A DNA stretch of 64,000 nucleotides from NCBI GenBank assembly GCA_029204225.1, contig CM055103.1, positions 20,896,709 through 20,960,708 on the forward strand. The letters are read 5' to 3'. A model generated the notes under the pieces. The model saw only the letters and a list, made by a program, of their open reading frames with translations. It was not told the origin of the DNA and searched no databases. This stretch comes from Diphasiastrum complanatum. Taxonomy: Eukaryota; Streptophyta; Lycopodiopsida; Lycopodiales; Lycopodiaceae. How positions within the stretch are numbered: position 1 is the first letter of the stretch; the number at the start of each line of letters is the position of its first letter. Below are positions 36,148 through 46,668 of this stretch, in pieces. Both the position numbers and the translations under genes were made by a program.

Positions 36148-38274
36148 TTGTACAAGTTGAATGCTACAATCAAGGGGCAACATGGACTCGTATCGCCCAT
36201 TCCATCGCAAACTGAGTTGTGGCATAAGAGGCTTGGTCACTTGAACTTGGGAAGCCTCAATTTGATGAGAATATTGGAGATGGTAACAGGATTGCCTACC
36301 ATAGAAGATCACTTGAAATCGATGTGCGAATCTTGTGTATATGGGAAGCAGCATCGAGAGAAGTTCAATAAAGGTGGTGTTTCAAGAGCAAAGAACATCC
36401 TTAATTTAATCCACACAGATTTATGCGGGCCTATGAGGACCATGTCCTTAGGTAAAGCCTTCTATTTCATGACCTTTATTGATGATATGTCACGTAAGAC
36501 GTGGATCTACTTCTTGAAGAAGAAATCAGATGCATTTGACAACTTCAAGAGCTTCAAAGCATTGGTCGAAAATCAGACAAGTAGGAAGATCAAAGCCCTA
36601 AGATCAGATAGTGGAGGTGAGTACAAGTCTAATGACTTCAATGATCTTTGTGATCAATGTGGGATCAAAAGACAATTTACGCAAGCTCATACTCCTGCTC
36701 TCAATGGTGTAGCTGAGCTCAAGAATCATACAATTGTAAAAAGTGCCAGATCTATGCTAGCTGAGATGAAACTACCAAAAGATTTTTGGTCAGAAGCATG
36801 CAATACGACAGTCTATCTTCAAAATAGAAGTCCTACAGTTGCCATATCAAAGATAACACCTGAGGAAGCATTCACGAAGAAGAAGCCAAAGGTGAACCAC
36901 TTGCGAATCTTTGGATGTAAGGCCTTTGTACACATTCCTAAGGAAGAGAGACGTAAACTTGATGTAAAAGCTATCAAGTGTATATTCCTAAGATATGATG
37001 ATCGTGTGAAAGGCTATAGATGTTTTGATTTAGTGGAAAACAAAATCCATGTAAGCCGTGATGTTATCTTTGATGAATCCAAGATTTATGAAGACGAGGA
37101 TGCTGAGAAGATAAATACATCCAGTGGGAAAGATGGTATAGTGAGGATACCACCTGATGATGATCCATTCATTGACCTTCCAAGTGATGAAAAAGAGGAT
37201 ACATCTCAAGATACTACTACTCAACCTCAAGAGACAGGTTGGAGAGGTAGGGACAAACCTTTTGGTTGGCCTTTGCATCAGATGGATGTGAAATCTGCTT
37301 TTCTAAATGGTGAGTTAGAAGAAGAGGTGTTCATGGATCAACCTGAAGGCTTTGTAGCGAAGGGACAGGAAAATAAAGTATGTTGCTTGAAGAAAGCTCT
37401 TTATGGTCTTAAACAGGCACCACGTGCATGGTATAGCAGGATTGATGCCTACTTTTGTTCAAAGGGGAGGGTGAGAACACATTCTGATCCAAATCTATAT
37501 GTCTTATGCTTTGATGGTATGGTTGCTTTGATTGCTCTTTATGTTGATGACTTGATTATTGTGGGAAATAATCAAGAGATGATAGATATGATCAAGAAAG
37601 ACCTCATGGAACAATTCGAGATGACAGATCTCAGCCTGATGTATTATTGCCTTGGAGTAGAGATGTGGCAGAAAGGACACGAAGTGGGTTTAACACAGGT
37701 GAAGTATGTCAAAGAGTTGCTGCACAGGTTTAGATTGCAGGATTGCAAACCAGTGAATACTCCTATTGAGCCAGGTAAAAAGCTTTCTAATCTTGATGAG
37801 TCACAGTCATTTGATGCTACGTTGTATAGGCAGTTAGTAGGGAGCTTGATTTACCTTACCATGACTAGACCAGATATATGCTATGTTGTTGGCATTGTAA
37901 GTCAGTTTATGGCAGCACCTACGGAAATGCATTGGAAGGCAGCTAAACGCATTTTGCGTTATGTGAAAGGCACTTCAAAGTATGGCTTGATTTATAGGAA
38001 GCATGATGGTTTACCTGAGTTGTGTGGCTATGTGGATGCGGATTGGAGAGGTGACTATGATGATCGTAGATCCACCACAGGGTATGTATTTCAGTTTTGT
38101 GGTAGTTGCTTTTTCTGGTCTAGTAAGAAGCAAAGTACAATTGCTCTATCCACCACAAAAGTAGAGTATAAGGCAATGTGTAGTGCAGCACAAGAAGCTA
38201 TATGGTTGAGACAAATCTTGGAAGAAGTTGGCATGAAGCAAAAAAATCCCATGACATTACATAGCGACAGTTAG
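36148..38274 (+). CDS. U pol: integrase and RT-RNase H with in-frame deletion
   Basis: The longest open frame in the window, 708 codons. GAG-pre-integrase: ELWHKRLGHLNLGSL and MCESCVYGKQHREKF (residues about 27-75). Integrase: HTDLCGPM (D1, about 90), RSDSGGEY (D2, about 152), NGVAELKNHT (E, about 187), then IFLRYDDRVKGYRCF and SRDVIFDE. The frame jumps from the acidic hinge (TTTQPQETG) to QMDVKSAFLNGELEEEVFMD: about 130 residues containing the hinge end and RT fingers are deleted in frame. RT palm: ALYGLKQAPRAWY, YVDD (about 468), TDLSLMYYCLGVEM. RNase H: DADWRGDYDDRRSTTGY, STIALSTTKVEY. It ends HSDS then TAG in place of a CAG codon; sequence to IQYHFIRE (38350) continues in frame after the stop. 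RT cannot be complete, so movement would need help in trans. Confidence 0.9.
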   Translation: MYKLNATIKGQHGLVSPIPSQTELWHKRLGHLNLGSLNLMRILEMVTGLPTIEDHLKSMCESCVYGKQHREKFNKGGVSRAKNILNLIHTDLCGPMRTMSLGKAFYFMTFIDDMSRKTWIYFLKKKSDAFDNFKSFKALVENQTSRKIKALRSDSGGEYKSNDFNDLCDQCGIKRQFTQAHTPALNGVAELKNHTIVKSARSMLAEMKLPKDFWSEACNTTVYLQNRSPTVAISKITPEEAFTKKKPKVNHLRIFGCKAFVHIPKEERRKLDVKAIKCIFLRYDDRVKGYRCFDLVENKIHVSRDVIFDESKIYEDEDAEKINTSSGKDGIVRIPPDDDPFIDLPSDEKEDTSQDTTTQPQETGWRGRDKPFGWPLHQMDVKSAFLNGELEEEVFMDQPEGFVAKGQENKVCCLKKALYGLKQAPRAWYSRIDAYFCSKGRVRTHSDPNLYVLCFDGMVALIALYVDDLIIVGNNQEMIDMIKKDLMEQFEMTDLSLMYYCLGVEMWQKGHEVGLTQVKYVKELLHRFRLQDCKPVNTPIEPGKKLSNLDESQSFDATLYRQLVGSLIYLTMTRPDICYVVGIVSQFMAAPTEMHWKAAKRILRYVKGTSKYGLIYRKHDGLPELCGYVDADWRGDYDDRRSTTGYVFQFCGSCFFWSSKKQSTIALSTTKVEYKAMCSAAQEAIWLRQILEEVGMKQKNPMTLHSDS

Positions 38275-38471
38275 AGTGGCATTCAGCTACCAAAGAATCC
38301 AGTGTTCCATGCGAGAACTAAACACATTGAGATTCAGTATCACTTTATACGTGAGACTTGTTGGAGAAAGTTTGATAGGTTTAGATCAAAGCTTTCTGTA
38401 CTTAAAGTTTGTTGACTTTAAAGATATGTATATAACTGTATAAAAAGTAGACTCTACTTTAAGAGAGAGAG

Positions 38472-38741
38472 TTAGAATTAAAGTAGAATCATTGTGCTAC
38501 TGTATTGTGGGTCCTATCAGTTGATAAGGATCAATTGGCCTCGCCACAAGGCAAGTCAACGGGACACGCATCCCACCAACGGCACCCTGGGTCATGCATG
38601 AGTTGCCTGAGTGAACACCTATATGTACAGTGTAATTTCATTTTGAGAAATACAGTTGCTATGTGAGCTTGCTGTGGAGAGTGTTTTCTGTCTGTGTTAC
38701 TGTGTAGCATGATCTCTGTTCCTGTGCAAAGCAAATTCTAA
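38472..38741 (+). repeat. 3' LTR of U
   Basis: The partner of 34153-34422, preceded by the polypurine tract AAGAGAGAGAG (38461-38471). The differences are mostly transitions. Confidence 0.9.
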
Positions 38742-39183
38742 GTAGATTATCATGGTAAACAAGCATGAAGATATGATGCAAACACTTTGTTATTATAGCA
38801 TGCATAGTCTTGCCAATTTGGATGAGTCTAATTCTCTAGATTGTGGTAACATGATGGTAGACCTTTGTGATCCTAATAAATCAGGAAGAAATCTTTATTT
38901 TCTCATGAAGGAGCATGCACATGAAGAAGGAGCAAGCCTCAAGGTCAAGCATCTACATGCAAATTGAAAGGAATCAACTTTGGAGGTGCTAGGATGGTGC
39001 AAAGCTCTCAAGCTCATCAAAGATGTCAACATCAAAGAAGCACTATCATGGATATGGTGATTTCAGATCAACATGCAGCACATTGGCTGATCTTTACAGC
39101 TTTTGAACCAGCAAAGACCAATTCAGCCCATGGAGTCAAGTTCAAGATCATCATGTTTTCCATCAAGCTAGATTTTTGAGGAG
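38742..39183 (+). pseudogene. T ORF continuation and polypurine tract
   Basis: After U the T internal region resumes with an open frame 38752-38967 (MVNKHEDMM ... SLANLDESNSLDCGNMM ... LMKEHAHEEGASL), then frames with stops. SLANLD resembles SISNLD of the preceding T module but the match is short. TAGATTTTTGAGGAG (39169-39183) is the polypurine tract, identical to that of V at 54854-54868. Confidence 0.6.
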
Positions 39184-40015
39184 TGTGAAAAATGCAAAAA
39201 TAAGCTTGGTAGAGGCCAAAAATCTTGTACATAGATAAAAACACATGTGTGGAGCCTGTTCCCACGTGTGAAAATAGTGTACTTGTCATATACCATAATC
39301 ATATATACTGTACATATGATTTAATTCAAGTTCTAGTGGCTAAAATGGCCAAAAACTAGTTTTCTAGACATATGACACATGGCATCAATCTACTGATTGC
39401 ATGAGCCACATCCTTTGGTTAAGTGTCATATCCCATGTGTCGAGGACAGCTCACACGTGTGGAATAAGCTGAAGTAGGCTAATTTTGACTTCTAGAAGAT
39501 TTCCAAGTAGATCTCCATATAGAAGGAAAATGGACCAAAACTGCTCAAAATAGAAGGTTTTGTCCAAGTGTCAGTTTTGCATGATGAATCATCATATGAC
39601 AAAGCACCTTCACACATGTGGGATCAGAGGGATGATCAAGTACACGAGATCCCACTTATTGTATATATAGAGCCACATTTGGCCATAATCAGTGTGAGAC
39701 ACCAATCTTGGTTTTGGAAGCAATTTTGAGTGATTCTCTCCACTTGTCTACATTTGTTTTGATTGTTTTGAGGTTCTATCAATGTGTACTTGATTTTCAG
39801 GTTGGAGTCCGTACTCAAACAGTTTTTCACACGTGTGAAACCAGAAAGTACACCTACCTTCAATTAATGATTATTCTTGTTAGGATTTTGTGTCTAGAAT
39901 TGATCTAGATTGATCTTAATCTCAAGTAGATTGATAGATCACAAAATCTAACAACCAATCCCTCTTGAGGATCAGATTAGGATCCACTCTTGGTCCTTTT
40001 TGTACTTTTTACACA
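39184..40015 (+). repeat. 3' LTR of T
   Basis: 832 bp, TGTGAAAAATGC to TTTTACACA. It contains CACGTGTG copies at about 39262, 39452 and a TTTTTCACACGTGTGAAACC palindrome at about 39823, and a TATA box at about 39662. Confidence 0.92.
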
Positions 40016-40990
40016 ATATAGCTTCCAAGCTACATCTTAGGAAAAAAATTTGCCCCCTCAAGATGGCAAATGGTGATTCCCTGCAGAATCACATCAACCA
40101 GTTCAAGAACCTATAGAAGCAAATGGCCGCTGTCGGATCTGTCATAGATAATCAAGATGTAATAATGCAACTGCTTACAAGCTTGCCAAGCTCATACGAC
40201 AGCTGGGTGATGATCATCACAACGCATATAGAGCTGACTGTTTCAAGAGTCATTGCAATGTTGTTGCAGGAAGATACGCAGAGGAATGAAGCCTCCAGTT
40301 CCTCAGTTGATTCTCACACCTTGTACACCAACAAAGGCACGACTAAGCAGCAGAAGAAGAAAGGTCCGAAACAATAAAAGCAAGATCAGAAACCAACACA
40401 ACATAAAGAATAATCAAACCGCAGACTAAGAAGAAGTTGTTCTACAGATACTGCAAGAGAAACAACCACAAGATTCAAGACTGTCGGATACTACAAGCAA
40501 AGAACAACAACAAGGGACAATCAAACCAACCTCTAGTCAGGCGCTCAGTACTTTTATTCAAGCAAATAAAAGTTTACTTTGGCATTATAGAATTGGTCAC
40601 TTGAATCATGCCTCTGTACAACAAATGTCTAAACATTCTATTGTTCTTGATCTAGACTATCTTGATAATAAAGTCGAGTTACCTATCTTTCAAGACTGCT
40701 TAGTTGGTAAACAGAGTAGAAAACCATTTAAATCAAGCCATCAGCATATTGCTAGAGGATTGTTAGATGTTGTACATACAAACATTTGTGGCTCGATGCA
40801 GAATCCTTCTTTGAAGGATGCAAAGTATTTCAAAACTTTTATTGATGAATTCTCCAGAAGAAATGGTGTATTTCATTAAGAAAAAATTAGAAGCTTTTAA
40901 TTGCTTCAGAATCTTCAAAAAGCGTGTAGAAAAAGAGACTAGAAGGACAATCAAAGCCCTGAGGTCTGACAACGGTGGAGAATACATCTT
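40016..40990 (+). pseudogene. copia gag part 2 to integrase core (family Y)
   Basis: Gag resumes SKLHLRKKI (40026) and NHINQFKNL, has one TAG at about 40111, then MAAVGSVIDNQDVIMQLLTSLPSSY and SRVIAMLLQED. The knuckle is degenerate: LFYRYCKRNNHKIQDCR (first Cys lost). A deletion removes the protease. GAG-pre-integrase: LLWHYRIGHLNHAS, VELPIFQDCLVGKQSRKPF. Integrase: VVHTNICGSM (D1 changed to Asn), FKTFIDEFSRRN, frameshift, VYFIKKKLEAFNCFRIFKK, LRSDNGGEYIF (D2 intact). It is cut at 40991 inside the core by the 3' LTR of Z. Confidence 0.88.
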
Positions 40991-40991
40991 T

Positions 40992-41366
40992 AATTTCTCA
41001 ACTAGATATGTATGAAACTACATGCATGTGTCCATTACTATATCTGCATGCATTGCATGTCACAATGGAAACTTAGGACACAATGCATTTATGATGGCTC
41101 GAGTTTCTACAAGGTCATATTAGACCATTTCCATGTGTAAATATACATGCATGTCAATCTAGACATTGTGAACATTGTTCCATGTCATACTAGACCAACT
41201 AGGCTTTATGCATGTCATTGGAACTTGATCTACCTAACTCAAACTCATCCTATTCTACAAGGATATGTGCTCAATTCACACACCTTGAATATGTACAATC
41301 AATTTACATGGGCAGAACCCCCAAAATCAACATATGTAAGATAGATATGTTTTACAATTCTTCACA
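40992..41366 (-). repeat. truncated 3' LTR of Z
   Basis: TGTGAAGAATTG at 41366 (minus), matching 43461-43087. It stops exactly at 40992, where plus-strand integrase of Y begins; the lower half of the LTR is missing. Confidence 0.88.
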
Positions 41367-41459
41367 CTCCTCCTTAAAATATATCTATCTGATGTTGATG
41401 AAGATCCTTTGTGTGTGGATTCTTTGTTTTGCATTTGAAGTGAAGATCCAAAGAATCCA

Positions 41460-42497
41460 TCATAGCAGCACGCTTACCAAATCCACGATAAGATCTCTTT
41501 GATAGAAATCTTTTCCAAGTGCTTTTGAAAAATATTCCACCAATCTGCCACTATGTCGATATGCCTCCTCCATGTTTGATCCTGATCTTGGATTTGAGAA
41601 CTCCACATGCATGAACATGACTGCATAAGAATCTGAAAAATCTGAGGCCTCCATGCCTCATCATGATCACAAAGATCATATAGATCAAGATTATACCATG
41701 AGCAATATTCAAGATTATACAATCTCAACTAGGCAGGACATATCATTAACCAAAGAGAGAGAATCATAGGTGAGTACAAAAGAATGAATACCACCTTCAC
41801 TTATCCTTTCTTTTCCATGAAATAAGAACCACAAGGACTCGGCCTTGTACAATGAAGATCTTCTTGGATATGCATGTTGAGGATACTCCTCCTCAGACCT
41901 CGACCCCATGACAACTTGATTACTCACCATAGCAATGACTTGTGATGCATCATAAGATGATGTGATCTTGGCCCCTTCCAGGATTGAAACTAGATCTTCA
42001 TGAAAATCAATAACATCTCCATGCTCAAACACCTTCAAGATAGAGAGTGTAAAGGCTATGTAGCCTTCCTTGGTGGATAAGCATCCAACCATGATCCATA
42101 TACTAGGATCTCCATCCTTCTTTCCTTCCAAGAATCCACATGGAAAGCAATAATCTTCAAGAACACTAAAGTACACAACCTTAGGCTTATAATTGAAGAC
42201 TCCATATAGTGCAATCCTTCCAATAGCTCCATAACTCCATAAAGTTTTGCATGATGGAAAATACACATGCACCATAAAACTTGAAGAGACAAGACATAGC
42301 CATTGGTTACTTGAGAAACCATCAATAAGTGTAAAAAAGCAAGAGGCAACTTCCTTGCTTGTTGATGAAGAAAGGTCAACATCCGAGTATTCCAGTGTGC
42401 TCTGATTTTCACACATGTGAAAAGTCAGAATTTCGTACGACCTATATTCAAACCTGAAAATATCAGTTCTAACCTCATTCATCCAAAAACTGTTCAA
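41460..42497 (-). CDS. Z ORF: divergent integrase-like protein plus RNase H tail
   Basis: The main frame 42497-41715 (260 codons, no stop) follows copia integrase order in altered form: LEYSDVDLSSSTSKEVASCF and FTLIDGFSS (counterpart of SD.CGP and TFIDDFSR), then NYKPKVVYFSVLEDYCF, GKKDGDPSIWIMVGC, LSTKEGYIAFTLSILKVFE, HGDVIDFHED, and a hinge YPRRSSLYKAES. The D2/E block (DGGGEY ... VAERKN) is missing. After the hinge, SLWFLFHGKE...GGIHSFVLT parallels SMWLTFQGKE...GIHYILT in the T ORF. Downstream, 41654-41460 resembles the RNase H end (FSKALGKDF). No start resembling a gag ATG is evident. It could be pol decayed by chance with its frame preserved, or a retained accessory protein. Confidence 0.55.
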
Positions 42498-42589
42498 TAG
42501 ATAGCAGAAAACTGCTAAACAGCTTCCTAGCTTGAATTGTTACAAAATTCTTCATACACCTGATGTTAGTAGCATTCAAAGCATGGTAT

Positions 42590-42602
42590 GGCTCTGATAC
42601 CA
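42590..42602 (-). other. primer-binding site of Z
   Basis: The reverse complement reads TGGTATCAGAGCC, adjacent to the LTR end at 42603. A TTTTCACACATGTGAAAA palindrome lies at 42406-42423, about 180 nt into the leader. Confidence 0.92.
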
Positions 42603-43461
42603 TGTGGAAAATCCAACTTCTTCACACGTGTGGGGAACCACATCAATAGTGTGAATGATCTTTACCATGCTTTATGGTGGCACACAGATTACCTACAGAG
42701 TAATACTATAATGTACATATAGATCTGAGACTAGAGCACAATCTGGAATGCTACAGATCAAAGCTTCATTAATTTCTCACAAATAGGGAAAGTACACAAG
42801 CATAATAATGTATGAAGAAGACACCAATCTCGAGCTAGAGAGAGAATACAATTACAAGCAAAATAGAATGAGATCCAATTTTGACATTATGACCTTACAA
42901 AAGCTTGATTCATCATTAGAAATGAATGAGAACCATATGTACATATACAAGAGAGCCAAAATTCGTGGTACTACTAGCATTTAATGCATTCCCTACACCT
43001 ATTCAATGTAAACTACTACCATATTGACACCTAGCAGCTTGCATGCAAAGATTGCACCCAACTTCTACCTACTTTCTCCAAATGTCAATTTCTCAACTAG
43101 ATATGTACAAAACTACATGCATGTGTCCATTACTATATTTGCATGCATTGCATGTCACAATGGAAACTTAGGACACAATGCATTTATGATGACTCGAGTT
43201 TCTACAAGGTCATATTAGACCATTTCCATGTGTAAATATGCATGCATGTCAATCTAGACATTGTGAACATTGTTGCATGTCATACTAGACCAACTAGACT
43301 TTATGCATGTCATTGGAACTTCATCTACCTAACTCAAACTCGCCCTAATTTACAAGGATATGTGCTCAATTCACACACCTTGAATATGTACAATCAATTT
43401 ACATGGGTAGAACCCCCAAAATCAACATATGTAAGATAGATATAATTTACAATTCTTCACA
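42603..43461 (-). repeat. 5' LTR of Z
   Basis: 859 bp, beginning TGTGAAGAATTG at 43461 and ending ...CCACA at 42603. A TTCACACGTGTGGGG motif is at 42620, about 17 nt from the LTR end. It is rich in GCATGC/CATGCATG words. Confidence 0.88.
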
Positions 43462-43508
43462 AAAGTTCCTGATGAACTATTGACAACTCATACCATCATG
43501 AAAATTTG

Positions 43509-44156
<648 letters not shown>

Positions 44157-44838
44157 TTATTCACATTGATTGTTCTCTTTCTTAATAGAGATTCTAATGT
44201 AGTACTCCTTAAATTCGGTAAAGATGTACTCTCCATTGTTGTCATACCTCAGGGCTTTGATCGTCCTTCCAATCTCTTTTTCAGCATGCTCCTTGAAGAT
44301 TCTGAAGCAATTAAAAGCTTCTGATTTCTTCTTGATAAAGTACACCATAGTTCTTCTGGAGAATTCATCAATAGAAGTTATGAATTACTTTGCATCCTTC
44401 AGAGAAGGATTCTGCATCGGGCCACAAATGTCTATATGTACAACATCTAACAATCCTCTAGTAGTATGCTGATGGCTTGATCTAAATGGTTTTCTAGTCT
44501 GTTTACCAACTAAGCAGTCTTGAAAGACAGGTAACTCGACTTTATTATCAAGATAGTCTAGATCAAGAACAATAGAATGTTTAGACATTTGTTGTACAAA
44601 GGCATGATTCAAGTGACCAAGTCTATAATGCCAAAGTAAACTTTTATTTGCTTGAATAGAAATACTGAGCGCCTAACTAGAGGCAGAAAAGCAATGACTC
44701 AACCTATACAAGTATCCATGCCTCTTTTCGAGTGCTAGAATCTTGCCTGTCCTATCAACTACTTTGCTTTGATCACATTCGAATTTTACTTTATCTCCTA
44801 GATCTATGATTCTGCTTACATAGAGCGATTCTAATGCA
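44157..44838 (-). pseudogene. copia protease-end to integrase core, inverted copy
   Basis: Read downward: RIIDLGDKVKFECDQSK and ILALEKRHGYLYRLSH (protease/linker), a broken LWHYRLGHLNHA, VQQMSKHSIVLDLDYL, VFQDCLVGKQTRKPF, VVHIDICGPM (D1 intact), VYFIKKKSEAFNCFRIFKE, LRYDNNGEYIF (D2 intact, context changed). It is almost the same sequence as 40530-40990 on the other strand. At 44838 it joins an X-type LTR with no gag in between. Confidence 0.88.
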
Positions 44839-44839
44839 C

Positions 44840-45670
44840 AGTGGTAGCGGAAGTGATGAGCAGACAACCAGACAAATCAATTAGATAGTCAGACAGAGCA
44901 TAGAAAAGCATTGTAGTATTGACACGAATTTGAACGTAGAACCAAACAGAGTTGTAATCAGTTTAAGTATAACAAAATATACAAGTCAATAATGTAGGTG
45001 AGCACAAAACAATAGCAGATGTAACCGTGTGCTTCACAAAGCTAATTACAATCTGTGAAGGTTATGAACCTATTACTGACAATCTTTCTGAAAGAAAGAA
45101 TTGATGCGTGAAAGCATCTACAATGTCTGTCTCACATGTTACATGCTTGCTTCTTCATGCTTTGAATACTAAAATGGTATTCACTATATACACAAATTTT
45201 ATAGGTGTGTAGATGAAAAAGGTACAAAAGTGATTGTGCCGTCTGTAGGAGATCGTGGATGGCTGCTGTCATTGTCAAATCTGATTGCACAATGCATAAA
45301 ACCAGCATGAGGAGGTCGGGATGTCAGGGTTCGCTAAAATTGATGCTGGTGAGAATGCCAAAATTGCGATACTTTGTCTTATTTTTTGCCTGTCATAAAT
45401 TGCATGTAAAAATGCAGTGTCGCATTTGTCACCTGTTTAAATTTGCTTAAATTTATGCAGACTGTGCAGCTACCACTTTTTTGGAAGTGTCGCAAACACT
45501 TAGTTGCTCAGGATGGCCAAAAGGTGAAAAAGCGATAGTGTCGGGTTTTTTGCCTATGGAAAATCCTGAGTAAATATGCAGATTGTGGGACAAGACAAGT
45601 AAAAATGCAGCAACATAAATGGAGGCAGATTAACATAGGATTTAGGAGAGTAGAGGAGATAAATCCAACA
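44840..45670 (-). repeat. X-type LTR, minus orientation
   Basis: It begins TGTTGGATTTATCTCC at 45670 and runs to about 44840. It is extensively similar to 19065-18266 and, in its 3' half, to 28535-29066. It splits the integrase of the Y-type copy above it (45690-46319) and joins protease sequence below it. Confidence 0.75.
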
Positions 45671-45689
45671 CGTTGGACTATGGTGAGTA

Positions 45690-46319
45690 GCTAGTAGTGT
45701 ATTGTTGAAGTATTCCATTGGATTTTTAGAATTCCTTGAACTCGGTGGAGATGTATTCTCCCCCTCCATCAATATGTAGAGCTTTGATACTTTTCTGGGT
45801 CTGATTTTCTATAGATGCCTTGAACTGTTTGAAGAACTTGAAAGTCTCGAATTTGTTCTTCAGGAAAAAAGTGGCATTTCTCTGAGAAGAGTCATTAATA
45901 GAAGTAAAAAAGTAAAAAGCTCTCCCTGTGGAAGAAGTCTGCATAGAACCACAAATGTCAATATGTACAAGGTCTAGCAAATCTCTAGAAGTATGAACAT
46001 AATCTGAAGTAAATGGACTTCTAGCATGCTTGCTGATAATACAGCTTTCACATGGAGAATCAGATTTGTTAATAGTAGGTAGATCTTGTACTAAGTTTTG
46101 ATTTGACATTTGTTCAATAATCTTAAAGTTTAAATGGCCTAGTCTGTAATGCCACATCATATGATTTGATTCAGAAGTAGAAATAAGAGCTTGGCTACTT
46201 GTAGAATAATAATGACTTAATTTGTAAAGGTAGCCACATCTCGTACCAAAAGCTAAGACTTTCTTAGACTTGTCAAGAATAGTGCAGCCCTCTATCATTA
46301 GAGGAGTTCCAAGCACCAA
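45690..46319 (-). pseudogene. copia protease-end / integrase relic (Y-type)
   Basis: The open frame 46319-45726: CTILDKSKKVLAFGTRCGYLY, MMWHYRLGHLNFKI, SPCESCIISKHARSPF, LVHIDICGSM (D1 kept), FYFFTSINDSSQRNATFFLK, LHIDGGGEYIS (D2 kept). After a stop it continues NGI-QQYTTSYSP to the LTR at 45670, just short of the catalytic Glu. Family of 27530-28534. A gap of about 350 bp (46320-46668), apparently non-coding, separates it from the gag of the same element; the protease DSG is not visible. Confidence 0.88.
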
Positions 46320-46668
46320 AAGGGCTATTTGTCAAGATGCTTTTATTGACTATTCAACTATTCAATGTACATGTGGCCCAATAAAGTTTTTACACCTGTG
46401 AAAGAACGTAACGTTGTTTGTTGGTCTGAAAAAAATTGGAGTTTTCCGGTAATATTTTGAACATTTCGAAACTCCCGCTGGGCAGGGTCTGGAGCTGTGA
46501 TTTGACAATACTTGCTGCCCGCAAGACTCCTAACCACCTAACAAATTTTAAAACTTATGGTTAGTAGTAGTATATTTTGAGCAAAGCATAGTTAAACAAA
46601 ATTACATGTTTTAAAGAGGGCCAACCTACAAGAAGCTGCAAAACACACCTACAGATTTCTGACCTTGG

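Larger units (their letters stand above)
34153..38741 (+). mobile_element. LTR retrotransposon U (copia), nested in T
   Basis: Two 270-bp LTRs (34153-34422, 38472-38741), PBS at 34425, gag start, a 708-codon pol frame and a polypurine tract AAGAGAGAGAG (38461-38471). LTR ends are TTAGAATT and AATTCTAA, a perfect inverted pair, instead of TG...CA. It interrupts the T ORF. A five-base GATTA occurs next to both ends (34146-34150 and 38745-38749) but offset by 2-3 nt, so the target duplication is uncertain. By eye the LTRs differ at about 25 of 270 sites, so the insertion is not recent. Confidence 0.88.
30102..40015 (+). mobile_element. LTR retrotransposon T, non-autonomous copia, inserted in gag of Y
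   Basis: 5' LTR 30102-30915, PBS 30916-30928, long leader, ORF 32589-34152 continuing after an inner insertion at 38742, polypurine tract ending 39183, 3' LTR 39184-40015. It interrupts the Y gag frame, which resumes directly after it, so the boundaries are firm. Flanking bases are GTATA (30097-30101) and ATATA (40016-40020), a 5-bp target duplication with one mismatch. Without the nested element U (34153-38741) it is about 5.3 kb. LTR and leader match element V, but gag capsid, protease, integrase core and most of RT are absent or unrecognisable. Confidence 0.88.
40992..43461 (-). mobile_element. LTR retrotransposon Z, non-autonomous copia, minus strand
   Basis: On the minus strand: 5' LTR 43461-42603, PBS 42602-42590, ORF 42497-41715, RNase H-like remnant to about 41460, polypurine tract next to 41367, and a 3' LTR 41366-40992 that is truncated. 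The shared 375 bp of the two LTRs align without gaps with about 15 differences by eye. The internal region is only about 1.2 kb, so most of gag-pol is missing. Confidence 0.82.

Noticed and set aside
38359-38471. LTR start TGTTGGAGAAAG in element U
   Set aside because: The polypurine tract at 38461-38471 and pairing with 34153 place the LTR start at 38472; the TGTTGG word is internal.
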